From Azospirillum brasilense (GTDB taxonomy: Bacteria; Pseudomonadota; Alphaproteobacteria; Azospirillales; Azospirillaceae), in the NCBI RefSeq assembly GCF_005222205.1, contig NZ_CP032345.1:685001-749000 (forward strand): a stretch of DNA of 64,000 nt. Reading direction: 5' to 3'. Numbering within the stretch: the first letter of the stretch is position 1; the number at the start of each line of letters is the position of its first letter. This document shows, in pieces, positions 56,315-64,000 of the stretch. The notes below the pieces were generated by a model that did no database searches, was not told the origin of the DNA, and saw only the letters and a list, made by a program, of their open reading frames with translations. The translations under genes were made by a program, and so were the position numbers.

Positions 56315-57841
56315 ATGCAGGGCTGGACCGAGGGCTATGTGGGCGGGATCGGCTACATCCACGCCTTCTACCGGGAACTGTCGCCGGCGCTGCTGTCCTT
56401 CGCGCTGACCCTGCGCGGCTGGCGATCCCCGATGGACCTCGCCGGGTCCTTCGCCTGCGCGGAGATCGGCTGCGGCCATGGGGTGAGCAGCGCCGTCCTG
56501 GCCGGCTGCCACCCCGACGCCCGGTTCGAGGCGGTGGACTTCAACCCCGGCCACATCGCCGGCGCCCAGCGGCTCGCCGCGGAGGCCGGGCTGGGCAACG
56601 CCGCCTTCCTGGAGGAGAGCTTCGCCGAGTACGCCCAGGGCGGGGGCAAGGATCTGGACATCGTGACGCTGCACGGCGTCTGGTCCTGGGTCAGCGCGGA
56701 AAACCGGGCGATCCTGGTCGAGATGCTGAAGCGGCGGCTGAAGCCCGGCGGGCTGGTCTTCGTCAGCTACAACGCCCTGCCCGGCACGCTCGCCTACATG
56801 CCGCTGCGCCGCGTCCTGGTCGAGCATTGCGCCGACCGCACCGGCCCGCTGCCGGAGCGGATCGACGAGGCCGTGGCCTTCGCCAGCCGCCTGACCGCGC
56901 TGAACGCCGGCTGGTTCGCCCAGGCCGACGCGCTGCCGGCGCGGCTGGATTCGCTGAAGCGCAAGTCGCCCAACTACATCGCCCACGAATATCTGAACCG
57001 CGACTGGACCGCCTTCTACCACGCCGACGTGGCGCGGGAGCTGGCGGCGGCCAAGCTGGACTTCGCCGGCCCCGCCGTCCCGATGGAGCAGATGGACGAG
57101 CTGTCCCTGCCGCCGGACGCCCTGCCCCTGCTGGCCGAGGCGCGCGACCCGGCCTACCGCGAGACCTTGCGCGACCTGCTGACCAACCGCGCCTTCCGCC
57201 GCGACCTGTTCGTGAAGGGGGCGGAGCGGCTGACGGCGGCGGAACGGCGGGAGCGGCTGCGCGCCACCCGCTTCGCCCTTCTGGTGCCGCCCGACGATCT
57301 GCCGGAGGTGGTTCTGGCCCCGGTCGGGCGCGTGCCTCTGCCCCAGGACCTGCACGGCCCATTGGCCGAGGCGCTCGCCGCCGGCACGCCCACGCTGGCG
57401 GAGTTGTCCGCCCTCCCCGCCCTGGCCCGCCACGGTGAGGAGGCCGTGCTGCGCGCGCTGATGATCCTGACCAGCCTGGCCCTTGTGGCGCCCGCCCTGC
57501 CCGAGGCCGGTCAGGCGGGGCGCGCGCTTCAGGCCGACCGCTTCAACGCCGCCATCCTGGACCGCAACCGCCGCGACGACACGCTGGACACGCTGGCGTC
57601 GCCCGTTCTCGGCTCCGGCGTCGCGGTGTCGCGGCTGGAGGCGTTGTTCCTGCTGGCCCGGCGCCGCGGCGCCGACCCCGCGGCGACCGCCTGGGAAGCG
57701 CTGTCGGCCGATGGGCTCGCCCTGTCGCGCGATGGCGCGCGGCTCGACGGAGAGGAGGCGAATCTGGCGGAGTTGCGCGCCCGGTTCGACCGATTCACCC
57801 GGCTGCGGCTGCCGACGCTGAGCCGCCTCGGCGTGGCGTGA
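56315..57841 (+). CDS. Methyltransferase with regulatory domain
   Basis: 508 residues from the ATG at 56315, eight bases after AAGGAG; an ATG at 56297 overlaps that site. Class I methyltransferase domain in residues 1-220: motif I CAEIGCGHGVSSAVLAG, acidic end of strand 2 FEAVDFNPGHI, then IVTLHGVWSWVS and RLKPGGLVFVSYNALPG. The long C-terminal part (about 225-508), helical and Arg/Leu-rich, matches the regulatory domain that accompanies this methyltransferase type. The methyl acceptor is unknown. No operon partner. Confidence 0.85.
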   Translation: MQGWTEGYVGGIGYIHAFYRELSPALLSFALTLRGWRSPMDLAGSFACAEIGCGHGVSSAVLAGCHPDARFEAVDFNPGHIAGAQRLAAEAGLGNAAFLEESFAEYAQGGGKDLDIVTLHGVWSWVSAENRAILVEMLKRRLKPGGLVFVSYNALPGTLAYMPLRRVLVEHCADRTGPLPERIDEAVAFASRLTALNAGWFAQADALPARLDSLKRKSPNYIAHEYLNRDWTAFYHADVARELAAAKLDFAGPAVPMEQMDELSLPPDALPLLAEARDPAYRETLRDLLTNRAFRRDLFVKGAERLTAAERRERLRATRFALLVPPDDLPEVVLAPVGRVPLPQDLHGPLAEALAAGTPTLAELSALPALARHGEEAVLRALMILTSLALVAPALPEAGQAGRALQADRFNAAILDRNRRDDTLDTLASPVLGSGVAVSRLEALFLLARRRGADPAATAWEALSADGLALSRDGARLDGEEANLAELRARFDRFTRLRLPTLSRLGVA

Positions 57842-57856
57842 CGGACGGGCGGAACG

Positions 57857-58654
57857 TCAGGTTCGGAACCAGTCGAGGCAGCCGGTCGGCAGCAGCGTGT
57901 TGCTGACCAGCAGGGCGCCGTGCCGGTACAGCGCCGCCGCGCTGCCGCCCTCGCCCAGGTCGATGGCCCAGAGCTGTCCGGAGGGGTCCTGCCAGACCGT
58001 CCGCCCGTCCACCGCCGCGACGGCGGCAAACACGTCCGTCGCCGTCGTGCCGGGTTGGAACAGCACCATCACCGTGGTCACGCCGGGCGGCGGCAAGGCG
58101 GCGACCGGCCCGGCGATCAGCACCGCCAGCGTCAGGGCGACCGGTGCGGTGCGGCCAACGCTGCCTCCTCCCCCGCTGCGTCGCAACCACCAGCCCGCCG
58201 CGACGACGGCGACGCCGAAGACGACGAACCACAGCAGGTCCCAGAGCAGCGGGTTCGGTGAGTCCATACGGATGCGGTGGATGCCGAGAATCCAGTGGGA
58301 CAGGACGCCGTCGAGGATGTGCCAAGCGCCGAAGCCGATCAGCGCGTTGGCGAACATCAGGCGGTCCGCCCCGGGCTCGGCGAAGCGGTGCCGGCTCCGC
58401 CAGAGCAGCCACAGGCCCACCGCCGCGACGACGTACATCGCGGCGTGGAACAGGCCGTCCGCCAGGATCTGGACGCGGATGTCCTGGACGGCGGAGGACT
58501 CGACCGCCGACAGCAGGTGATGCCACTGCAGCACCTGATGCAGCAGGATTCCGTCGAAGAAGCCGCCGAGCGCGAAGCCCAGCAGGTAGCCTGCCCAGGG
58601 AAGCCCCGCGGCCGCCCGCGCCGGTGAAGGAGAATGCGCCGTGTCTGAGGACAT
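57857..58654 (-). CDS. DUF2243 membrane protein
   Basis: 265 residues. Four or five membrane segments in the first 180 residues, with the DUF2243 signature GGFFDGILLHQVLQWHHLLSAV in the first segment and HILDGVLSHWILGIHRIR later; these His/Asp residues could hold a metal or heme. The last 75 residues form a separate domain (TTVMVLFQPGTTATDVFAAVA, WQDPSGQLWAIDL) that looks periplasmic. Function is unknown. It lies on the strand opposite the methyltransferase gene. Confidence 0.82.
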   Translation of the reverse strand: MSSDTAHSPSPARAAAGLPWAGYLLGFALGGFFDGILLHQVLQWHHLLSAVESSAVQDIRVQILADGLFHAAMYVVAAVGLWLLWRSRHRFAEPGADRLMFANALIGFGAWHILDGVLSHWILGIHRIRMDSPNPLLWDLLWFVVFGVAVVAAGWWLRRSGGGGSVGRTAPVALTLAVLIAGPVAALPPPGVTTVMVLFQPGTTATDVFAAVAAVDGRTVWQDPSGQLWAIDLGEGGSAAALYRHGALLVSNTLLPTGCLDWFRT

Positions 58655-58711
58655 GGCCGGACAACCGCCGCAAACGCGGACGGGTTCCGGATGAGGCGCC
58701 CGAGGGGCCCC

Positions 58712-60544
58712 TTACCCGCTGACCAGCCCGGCCTCGTCCGCCGCGCGGTCGAACTGGAGCGCGGCGAGGCGGGCGTAAAGGCCGCCCTCGCGGACCAGAT
58801 CAGCGTGGCGCCCGGTGGCGACGACACGCCCCTGCTCCATCACCACGATCCGGTCGGCGTTGAGGACCGTCGCCAGACGGTGGGCGATGATGATCGTGGT
58901 GCGCCGGGTCATCAGCTTGTCCAGCGCGTCCTGCACCATGCGCTCGCTCTCCGCGTCGAGCGCGCTGGTCGCCTCGTCGAGCAGAAGCACCGGCGGGTCG
59001 CGCAGGATCGCCCGCGCGATGGACAGCCGCTGGCGCTGGCCGCCCGACAGCCGCACGCCCTTCTCGCCCAGGAAGGTGTCCAGCCCCTCCGGCAAGGCCT
59101 GCAGGAATTCCAGCGCGTGGGCGGCCTCGGCGGCGGCGAGCACCTCGGCGTCGCTGGCATCCGGACGCCCGTAGCGGATGTTCTCCCAGGCGTTGGCGGA
59201 GAAGACCACCGGATCCTGCGCCACGAGGCCGAGCCGCCGCCGCACCTCCACCGGGTCGGCGTCGCGGACGTCCACCCCGTCCAGGGCGACCGCCCCGGCC
59301 TGCGGGTCGTAGAAGCGCAGCAGAAGCTGGAACACCGTGGATTTGCCGGAGCCCGACGGGCCGACCAGGGCCACCGTCTCGCCCGGCTCGATCTCCAGGG
59401 AGAACTCCTTGAGCGCCGCCCAGTCCGGACGCGACGGGTAGTGGAAGCGCACGTCGCGGAAGGACAGCGCGCCCTGCGCCGGTTCCGGCAGGGCGCGCGG
59501 GTTGGCCGGGGCGCGGATCTCCGGCTCGGTGTCGAGCAGGTCGAACAGCCGTTCCGTGGCGCCGGCGGCGCGCTGAAGGTCGCCGGCCACCTCGCTGATC
59601 GCCCCGACCGAGCCGGCGACGACCACCGAATAGATGACGAAGGCCGAAAGCTGCCCCACCGTCAGCCGCCCGGCCAGCACGTCGTGCCCACCGATCCACA
59701 GGATGAGGCCGACCGAGCCGAAGACCAGCACAATGACGATCATCGTCATGATGGCGCGCACCGTCACCCGCCGCCGGGCGGTGGCGAAGGCGTCCTCGAC
59801 CCGCCCGCCGAACAGGCTGCGGTCGATGGCTTCGTGCGTGTAGGCCTGCATCGTGCGGATGGCGCCCAGCGTCTCCTCGACGAAGGAGCCGAGGTCGGCG
59901 ATCTTGTCCTGGCTCGCCCGCGACAGGGCGCGCACCCGCCGGCCCAGGATGATGATCGGGAGGATGACCACCGGCACGCCCAGGAACACCAGCCCCGCCA
60001 GCTTCGGCGAGGTCACCAGCAGCATCACCGTGCCGCCGACGAACATCAGCGTGTTGCGCAGCGCGATCGAGACGGAGGAACCGACCACGGTCTGCAGCAC
60101 CTCGGTGTCGGTGGTCAGGCGCGTCAGGATCTCGCCGGTCTTGGTGGTCTCGAAGAAACCGGGGGACAGCTTCACCACGTGGCTGTAGACGGCGCGGCGG
60201 ATGTCGGCCACCACCCGCTCGCCGATCCAGCTCACCAGATAGAAGCGCCCGAAGGTCGAGGCGGCCATCAGCACGATGACCACCAGCAGAACCAGCAGTG
60301 CCCGGTCGAGCAGGGCCGAATCGCCCGCGACGAAGCCCTGGTCCACCAGGACGCGCATCCCCTGCCCCAGCCCCAACACCGTCCCGGCGGCCACGGTCAG
60401 CGACAGCATGGCGCCGAAAATCTGCAGCCGATAGGGCCACAGGAAGGGAAACAGCCGGCGCAGCGGCGACAGGTTGCGGCGGCGCGTTGCGGCGGAAGGC
60501 GTCCCTTCGGACACCGGATCAGACTTCGACGAAGAACGGGACAC
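58712..60544 (-). CDS. ABC exporter, fused membrane and ATPase domains
   Basis: 610 residues from a GTG at 60544, five bases after GGGGAG; the open frame runs further but without conserved content. Six membrane helices (about 45-330), then an ATPase domain with Walker A GPSGSGKST, Q-loop VAQDPVVFSANAWENIRYG, signature LSGGQRQRLSIARA, Walker B VLLLDEATSALD and H-loop AHRLATV. It is a half-transporter of the MsbA/multidrug type that dimerises. The cargo (lipid, peptide or drug) cannot be told from the sequence. Confidence 0.93.
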   Translation of the reverse strand: MSRSSSKSDPVSEGTPSAATRRRNLSPLRRLFPFLWPYRLQIFGAMLSLTVAAGTVLGLGQGMRVLVDQGFVAGDSALLDRALLVLLVVIVLMAASTFGRFYLVSWIGERVVADIRRAVYSHVVKLSPGFFETTKTGEILTRLTTDTEVLQTVVGSSVSIALRNTLMFVGGTVMLLVTSPKLAGLVFLGVPVVILPIIILGRRVRALSRASQDKIADLGSFVEETLGAIRTMQAYTHEAIDRSLFGGRVEDAFATARRRVTVRAIMTMIVIVLVFGSVGLILWIGGHDVLAGRLTVGQLSAFVIYSVVVAGSVGAISEVAGDLQRAAGATERLFDLLDTEPEIRAPANPRALPEPAQGALSFRDVRFHYPSRPDWAALKEFSLEIEPGETVALVGPSGSGKSTVFQLLLRFYDPQAGAVALDGVDVRDADPVEVRRRLGLVAQDPVVFSANAWENIRYGRPDASDAEVLAAAEAAHALEFLQALPEGLDTFLGEKGVRLSGGQRQRLSIARAILRDPPVLLLDEATSALDAESERMVQDALDKLMTRRTTIIIAHRLATVLNADRIVVMEQGRVVATGRHADLVREGGLYARLAALQFDRAADEAGLVSG

Positions 60545-60748
60545 CGGGGCTCCCCAGCGGCAGGACGGACGGCAGGACGATGTGCAGGCGTGCACGGGGG
60601 CAAGCCCGGCATATAGCAAGGGGGGGACTATGAACAAGGTATGGTTTGGTGAGCGAACGGAAGCACCGGCCTTTCCGGCGCAGGAACGCGGTTGCATCAT
60701 GCCGCCCGCTTTGCTATAGACCGCGCTCGCTTTGCAGGAACCCCGGCC

Positions 60749-60973
60749 ATGAAGACTGATATCCATCCCGACTACCACGAGATCAACGTGGTGATGACCG
60801 ACGGCAGCACGTTCAAGACCCGCTCCACGATGGGCAAGCCGGGCGATACGCTGCGCCTCGACATCGACCCGAAGTCGCACCCGGCCTGGACCGGCGTGCA
60901 GAAGCTGCTGGACACGGGCGGCCAGATCGCCAAGTTCAACAAGCGCTTCGCGAGCTTCGGCCTGAAGAAGTAA
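60749..60973 (+). CDS. rpmE: 50S ribosomal protein L31
   Basis: 74 residues from the ATG at 60749 ([19 protein letters not shown]). It has the L31 pattern [26 protein letters not shown] and no Cys, so it is the zinc-free form of L31. A strong terminator follows. It is divergent from the ABC exporter gene. Confidence 0.95.
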   Translation: MKTDIHPDYHEINVVMTDGSTFKTRSTMGKPGDTLRLDIDPKSHPAWTGVQKLLDTGGQIAKFNKRFASFGLKK

Positions 60974-60991
60974 TCTTCTTCGCCCGCAAAA

Positions 60992-61028
60992 CGAAAAGGG
61001 GCGTCCGGTCCGCCGGGCGCCCTTTTCG
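60992..61028. terminator. Terminator between rpmE and rcdA
   Basis: Long stem CGAAAAGGGGCG-TCCGG / CCGGGCGCCCTTTTCG with T-rich 3' arm. Both orientations are possible, and it lies between convergent rpmE and rcdA. Confidence 0.8.
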
Positions 61029-61069
61029 CGTTTGCGGCTTCTGTTTGCGGTTTGTCGGGAAACCGGCCG

Positions 61070-61477
61070 TCAGCCGGCCAGCGCCACCGCGTCACGGGCA
61101 CGCTCGTCCAGGCGGGCGACGCGCATGTAAAGACGGTGGCTGCGCTCCAGAAGGCTGCGCAGACCTTCCGGCAGCTGCTCGTTGTCGGGCCCGGAGGGAT
61201 CGGTGCAGATGTCCCCGCCCGACAGGGCGAAATCGTCGCTCGCCGCCTGCTCGCGGGTCATCTCCCCGGCGTGGACGGCCTTCTGCGCCAGCAGCCAGGC
61301 CATCACCTGGGTCAGTCGGCTGGTCACCCGCATGGATTCGTACGAGATCTGAAGCCGGACCTGGGGCGGCAGCGCCCGATGGCTCACGGCGTCATGGTAG
61401 GCGATGTAATTGCGCGCCTCGATCAGCAGCGCCATCGTCTCGTCGTAAGTTCCGTTGAAGAAGGTCGGTGTTTCCAT
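61070..61477 (-). CDS. rcdA: RcdA-like (DUF1465) CtrA-degradation factor
   Basis: 135 residues from the ATG at 61477; a GTG one codon upstream is possible. A three-helix protein with the family pattern TYDETMALLIEARNYIAYHD, ESMRVTSRLTQVMAWLLAQKAVHAGEMT in parts, and LLERSHRLYMRVARLDERAR at the end. In Caulobacter RcdA (DUF1465) is an adaptor that helps ClpXP degrade CtrA at the G1-S change. The assignment to RcdA rests on the family; no further partner (cpdR, popA) is in the window. Confidence 0.8.
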   Translation of the reverse strand: METPTFFNGTYDETMALLIEARNYIAYHDAVSHRALPPQVRLQISYESMRVTSRLTQVMAWLLAQKAVHAGEMTREQAASDDFALSGGDICTDPSGPDNEQLPEGLRSLLERSHRLYMRVARLDERARDAVALAG

Positions 61478-61620
61478 CACGGCCGTACCCCTCCCGCGGC
61501 CGAATGGCCCGATTCCGAGCCTCGCCGCAACTGATTAACAATCGATGAGTGGTTGTGGACCCCCGCCGTCCCTCCGCTGGACGGTGACGGCGCGGCCCGG
61601 CGAATTTCGAAAAGCGGGCT

Positions 61621-61648
61621 CTTGAACGGCTGAAGCGCTCGCCTATCT
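61621..61648 (+). promoter_or_regulatory. RpoH-type heat-shock promoter of hsp20
   Basis: -35 CTTGAA (61621-61626), 16-base spacer and -10 CTATCT (61643-61648), the alphaproteobacterial RpoH pattern (CTTG ... CYTATNT). Transcription would begin near 61655, giving a leader of about 100 bases. Confidence 0.8.
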
Positions 61649-61654
61649 GTCGCG

Positions 61655-61756
61655 GTGTCGGCGGACGCCCAGTTGGGGTTCGCCGGAACCGCAAAACCGG
61701 GGACCGACGATGATCGTGGTCTCCGATCGCTGTATCGCTCATTTGGAGGATATGTC
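61655..61756 (+). promoter_or_regulatory. Probable ROSE-type RNA thermometer
   Basis: The leader of about 100 bases before the hsp20 ATG has the length of ROSE elements. Its 3' end carries TCGCT followed after four bases by TTGGAGGATA, the arrangement in which the UYGCU stretch pairs with the ribosome site GGAGGA. Upstream there are two smaller hairpins (GACGATGATCGTGGTC region). Folding was not computed. Confidence 0.55.
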
Positions 61757-62218
61757 ATGCGCTCCTACGACCTTTCGCCCCTGTTCCGTTCGACCGTCGG
61801 GTTCGACCGCCTCTCGCGTCTCCTGGAGAACGCGATGACCGGCGACGAGGCCGCCGCGTCCTACCCGCCCTACAACATCGAGAAGACGGGCGACGACGCT
61901 TACCGGATCACCATGGCCGTCGCCGGCTTTGGCCCGGAGGACCTGGAGATCACCGCTCAGCAGAACTCTCTGGTGGTCACAGGGAAAGCTAAGAAGGAAC
62001 AGGAGACCGGCCAATTCCTCTACCGGGGTATTGCTGGCCGCGCTTTCGAGCGCCGCTTTCAGCTTGCCGACTTCATCAAGGTGGGCAACGCCAATCTGCT
62101 GAACGGGCTGCTCCACATCGATCTGGTGCGCGAGGTGCCGGAAACGATGAAGCCCCGGACCATCCAGATCGGCACCACCGGCACGGCGAAGCCCGCGCTG
62201 ACCCAGCAGGCCGCGTAA
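61757..62218 (+). CDS. Small heat-shock protein, Hsp20 family
   Basis: 153 residues from the ATG at 61757, after GGAGGA. The N-terminal MRSYDLSPLFRSTVGFDRL and NIEKTGDDAYRITMAVAGF are the IbpA/HspA start; the alpha-crystallin domain runs about 37-130 and includes ENSLVVTGKAKK-like QNSLVVTGKAKKE and YRGIAGRAFERRFQLADF. The C-terminal tail is Thr/Lys-rich and has no clear IxI motif beyond TIQIG. It is an ATP-independent holdase. A heat-shock promoter and thermometer-like leader precede it; a strong terminator follows. Confidence 0.94.
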   Translation: MRSYDLSPLFRSTVGFDRLSRLLENAMTGDEAAASYPPYNIEKTGDDAYRITMAVAGFGPEDLEITAQQNSLVVTGKAKKEQETGQFLYRGIAGRAFERRFQLADFIKVGNANLLNGLLHIDLVREVPETMKPRTIQIGTTGTAKPALTQQAA

Positions 62219-62257
62219 CGGCGGGCCTCCACAGGTCCGGGCATCACCCGTCCGAAA

Positions 62258-62286
62258 GGCGCCCCGGGAAACCGGGGCGCCGTTTT
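62258..62286 (+). terminator. Terminator of hsp20
   Basis: Perfect 10-bp stem GGCGCCCCGG / CCGGGGCGCC with a GAAA tetraloop, then GTTTT. Confidence 0.88.
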
Positions 62287-62316
62287 GGTGTCCGCCGGGA
62301 GCCGCCGCCGGTCCGG

Positions 62317-64000
62317 TCATGCGTCGGCCACGATCCGGCCCGGCGGCAAGGCCACCGTCACCGTGGTCCCCCGCCCTGGCGCGCTGTCGACACGCAGCGT
62401 GCCGCCATGCGCTTCGACCAACCGCTTCGAGATGGACAGGCCGAGCCCCATCCCCTCGTAGCGCCGGGCCATCGACTGGTCGACCTGGGCGAAGGGGGTC
62501 ATCGCCTTCGGCAGATCCTCAGCCGCGATTCCGATCCCGGTGTCCGTCACCGACAGTTCCAGCCCGCCATCCTCCGCGCGACGGACGCGGATGAAGGCCG
62601 ATTCGCCGGGATTGGAGAATTTGACGGCGTTCGACAGCAGGTTTACCAGCACCTGCCGGAGGCGCAGCGCGTCGCCGGTCAGCAGCGGCAAGCCGTCCTC
62701 CAGGTCGATGTGGATCGGCACGCCGCGTTTGCCCGACTGGATGGCGACGAGATTCAGCGCCTCCCCCACCAGGGCGGACGGATCGACGGGGGTTTCGTTC
62801 AAGCGCAGCCCGCCGGCCTCGATGGTCGTGATGTCCAGGATGTCGTCGATGATCGCCAGCAGATGCTCCCCCGACTGGCGGATCGACCCGGCATAGTCGA
62901 TGTAGCGGTCCACCTCCTGCGCGCCGAGAAGCCGCATCTCGATCACCTGGGCGAAGCCGATGACCGCGTTCAACGGGGTCCGCAGCTCGTGGCTCATGAC
63001 CTGGAGGAAGGTCGACTTGGCGCGGTCCGCCGATTCGGCGGCCTCCTTCGCGGCGATCAGGTCGCTTTCGCTCCGCTTGCGCGCGGTGATGTCGCGGATG
63101 ATGCCGGTGAAGACCCGGCGACCGCCCGTCTCCACCGCGCTCACCGACAGCTCGATGGGGAAGTGGCCGCCCCCGCCCCGCACCGCCACGGCTTCCCGCA
63201 CGGCGCCGGCGCCATGGGCCTCGCCGCCCGGCTGGTAGACGGACAGCCCGCCGTCCTGAAGAAGCCCGACGATGTCCGGGATCAGCCGGTCGATCCGGCT
63301 CCACAGCATGTCGGCGGCCGGAATGCCGAACATCGACTCCGCCGCCGGGTTGAAGCTGTGGACGATGCCCTCCCCGTCCATGGTCACGATGGCGTCGGCG
63401 GCGGCGTCCACGATGGCGTTGGTCCGGGCTTCGGCCATCAGCAGCGCATCGACCGTCCGCACATATTCGGTCATGTCGGTCAGCGTGCCGACCCAGCCCT
63501 GCACCCGTCCATCCGCGTCGGTCAGCGGCGAGCCCTGGCACAGGGCGAAGGTCACCGTGCCGTCGGCCCCGCTGAACCGGACATTCAGGAGAATGGGTTC
63601 GCCCGACGCCACGGCCTCCGCCCAGTCCGCCTCCAGCCGCGGGCGGTCGTCCGGATGAAGCATTGCACGCCAGGCATGGCCACGCAGGTCATCGGGGGGC
63701 AGCCCGGCGATGGCGGCGAAGCGCGGGTTGGCGGACAGGATCCCGCCGTCCCGATCCGTCTCGAACAAGCCGACCGGGGAGGAGCGGGCCAGCGTCTGGT
63801 AGCGCGCTTCGCTCGCCCGCAAGCGCTGCTCGGCCTCCACCCGGTCGGTCACGTCGCGGGCGTGGATGACGGTTTCCGGGCCGCCGGCATCGTCCAGCCG
63901 GTTCAAGGCCGTCACCTCCATGTGACGCCAGCCGCCCGCCGCGTGGCGCAGCCGGCAGGGGAACGGGCCGGTGACGACGTCGCCGGACGGTCCGTCGCCC
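62317..64000 (-). CDS. PAS-domain sensor histidine kinase, N terminus outside window
   Basis: 561 residues visible; the frame stays open to the right edge. Three PAS domains, of which the first is cut (ending HARDVTDRVEAEQRL), the second has SSPVGLFETDRDGGILSANPRFAAIAG in parts, and the third AIVDAAADAIVTMDGEGIVHSFN. HisKA with phospho-His in MSHELRTPLNAVIGFAQV, then a HATPase domain (NLLSNAVKFSN, DTGIGIAAEDLPKAMTPF, GMGLGLSISKRLVEAHGG). No receiver domain at the C terminus. The signal and partner regulator are not known. Confidence 0.92.
   Translation of the reverse strand, partial: GDGPSGDVVTGPFPCRLRHAAGGWRHMEVTALNRLDDAGGPETVIHARDVTDRVEAEQRLRASEARYQTLARSSPVGLFETDRDGGILSANPRFAAIAGLPPDDLRGHAWRAMLHPDDRPRLEADWAEAVASGEPILLNVRFSGADGTVTFALCQGSPLTDADGRVQGWVGTLTDMTEYVRTVDALLMAEARTNAIVDAAADAIVTMDGEGIVHSFNPAAESMFGIPAADMLWSRIDRLIPDIVGLLQDGGLSVYQPGGEAHGAGAVREAVAVRGGGGHFPIELSVSAVETGGRRVFTGIIRDITARKRSESDLIAAKEAAESADRAKSTFLQVMSHELRTPLNAVIGFAQVIEMRLLGAQEVDRYIDYAGSIRQSGEHLLAIIDDILDITTIEAGGLRLNETPVDPSALVGEALNLVAIQSGKRGVPIHIDLEDGLPLLTGDALRLRQVLVNLLSNAVKFSNPGESAFIRVRRAEDGGLELSVTDTGIGIAAEDLPKAMTPFAQVDQSMARRYEGMGLGLSISKRLVEAHGGTLRVDSAPGRGTTVTVALPPGRIVADA

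Overview
The window is about 64 kb of GC-rich DNA (roughly two thirds G+C by eye) from an alphaproteobacterium. The gene content (gcrA, cckA, sciP and rcdA cell-cycle genes, fliX, LexA box of the GTTC-N7-GTTC type, DUF6468 next to fliM) and the general look of the proteins fit Rhodospirillales, most likely Azospirillum or a close relative. The genus is an inference, because no rRNA or marker search was possible. No plasmid, phage, IS element or CRISPR array is visible; the stretch looks like an ordinary chromosomal core segment.

Layout. 1-10 kb: the end of a LOG-family gene, an NADP isocitrate dehydrogenase, a small Rossmann protein, an ExoD-like membrane protein, gcrA, an ECF sigma/anti-sigma pair, a second and unrelated isocitrate dehydrogenase, psiE, a small monooxygenase, a protein with an RGS-like C-terminal half and a chemoreceptor. 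10-23.5 kb: an AT-rich gene-free gap, a CoxE-type VWA protein and its probable MoxR partner 5 kb away, a small alarmone hydrolase, ccoG, a PLP-dependent dehydratase, alaS, a glyoxalase-fold protein and recA with a LexA box. 23.5-31.6 kb: cckA behind flhB at the end of a flgB-flgC-fliE-fliQ-fliR-flhB cluster, and a divergent cluster with an FlhB-C-like gene, an unknown gene, fliO and fliP. 31.6-33.9 kb: kup with a tandem repeat over its stop codon.

33.9-54.7 kb is mostly flagellar. A tightly overlapping operon holds cheZ, two MotB-like genes and a 1154-residue periplasmic TPR protein. A second holds fliL, fliM, a DUF6468 gene and a motE-like gene. Then come flgF-flgG-flgA-flgH, dksA, fliX, flgI-flgJ-flgN-like, fliK-flgD and sciP. 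fliK is split by an apparent -1 frameshift at a run of seven C. 55-64 kb: a MaoC protein, two identical tRNA-Lys(CTT) genes, a methyltransferase, DUF2243, an ABC exporter, rpmE, rcdA, an hsp20 gene with a heat-shock promoter and probable RNA thermometer, and a truncated PAS histidine kinase.

How it fits together. Four pieces of the CtrA pathway (GcrA, CckA, SciP, RcdA) lie around the flagellar genes. CtrA-like sites (TTAA-N7-TTAA or one mismatch) lie upstream of cheZ, flgB, fliX and sciP. Sigma-54 type -24/-12 promoters lie upstream of flgF, flgI and fliK. This suggests the Caulobacter-like hierarchy: CtrA drives early export/switch genes and regulators, FliX couples assembly to sigma-54 activation, and sigma-54 drives rod, ring and hook genes. 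Genes for fliF, fliG, fliH, fliI, fliN, flhA, hook, filament and MotA are not in the window.
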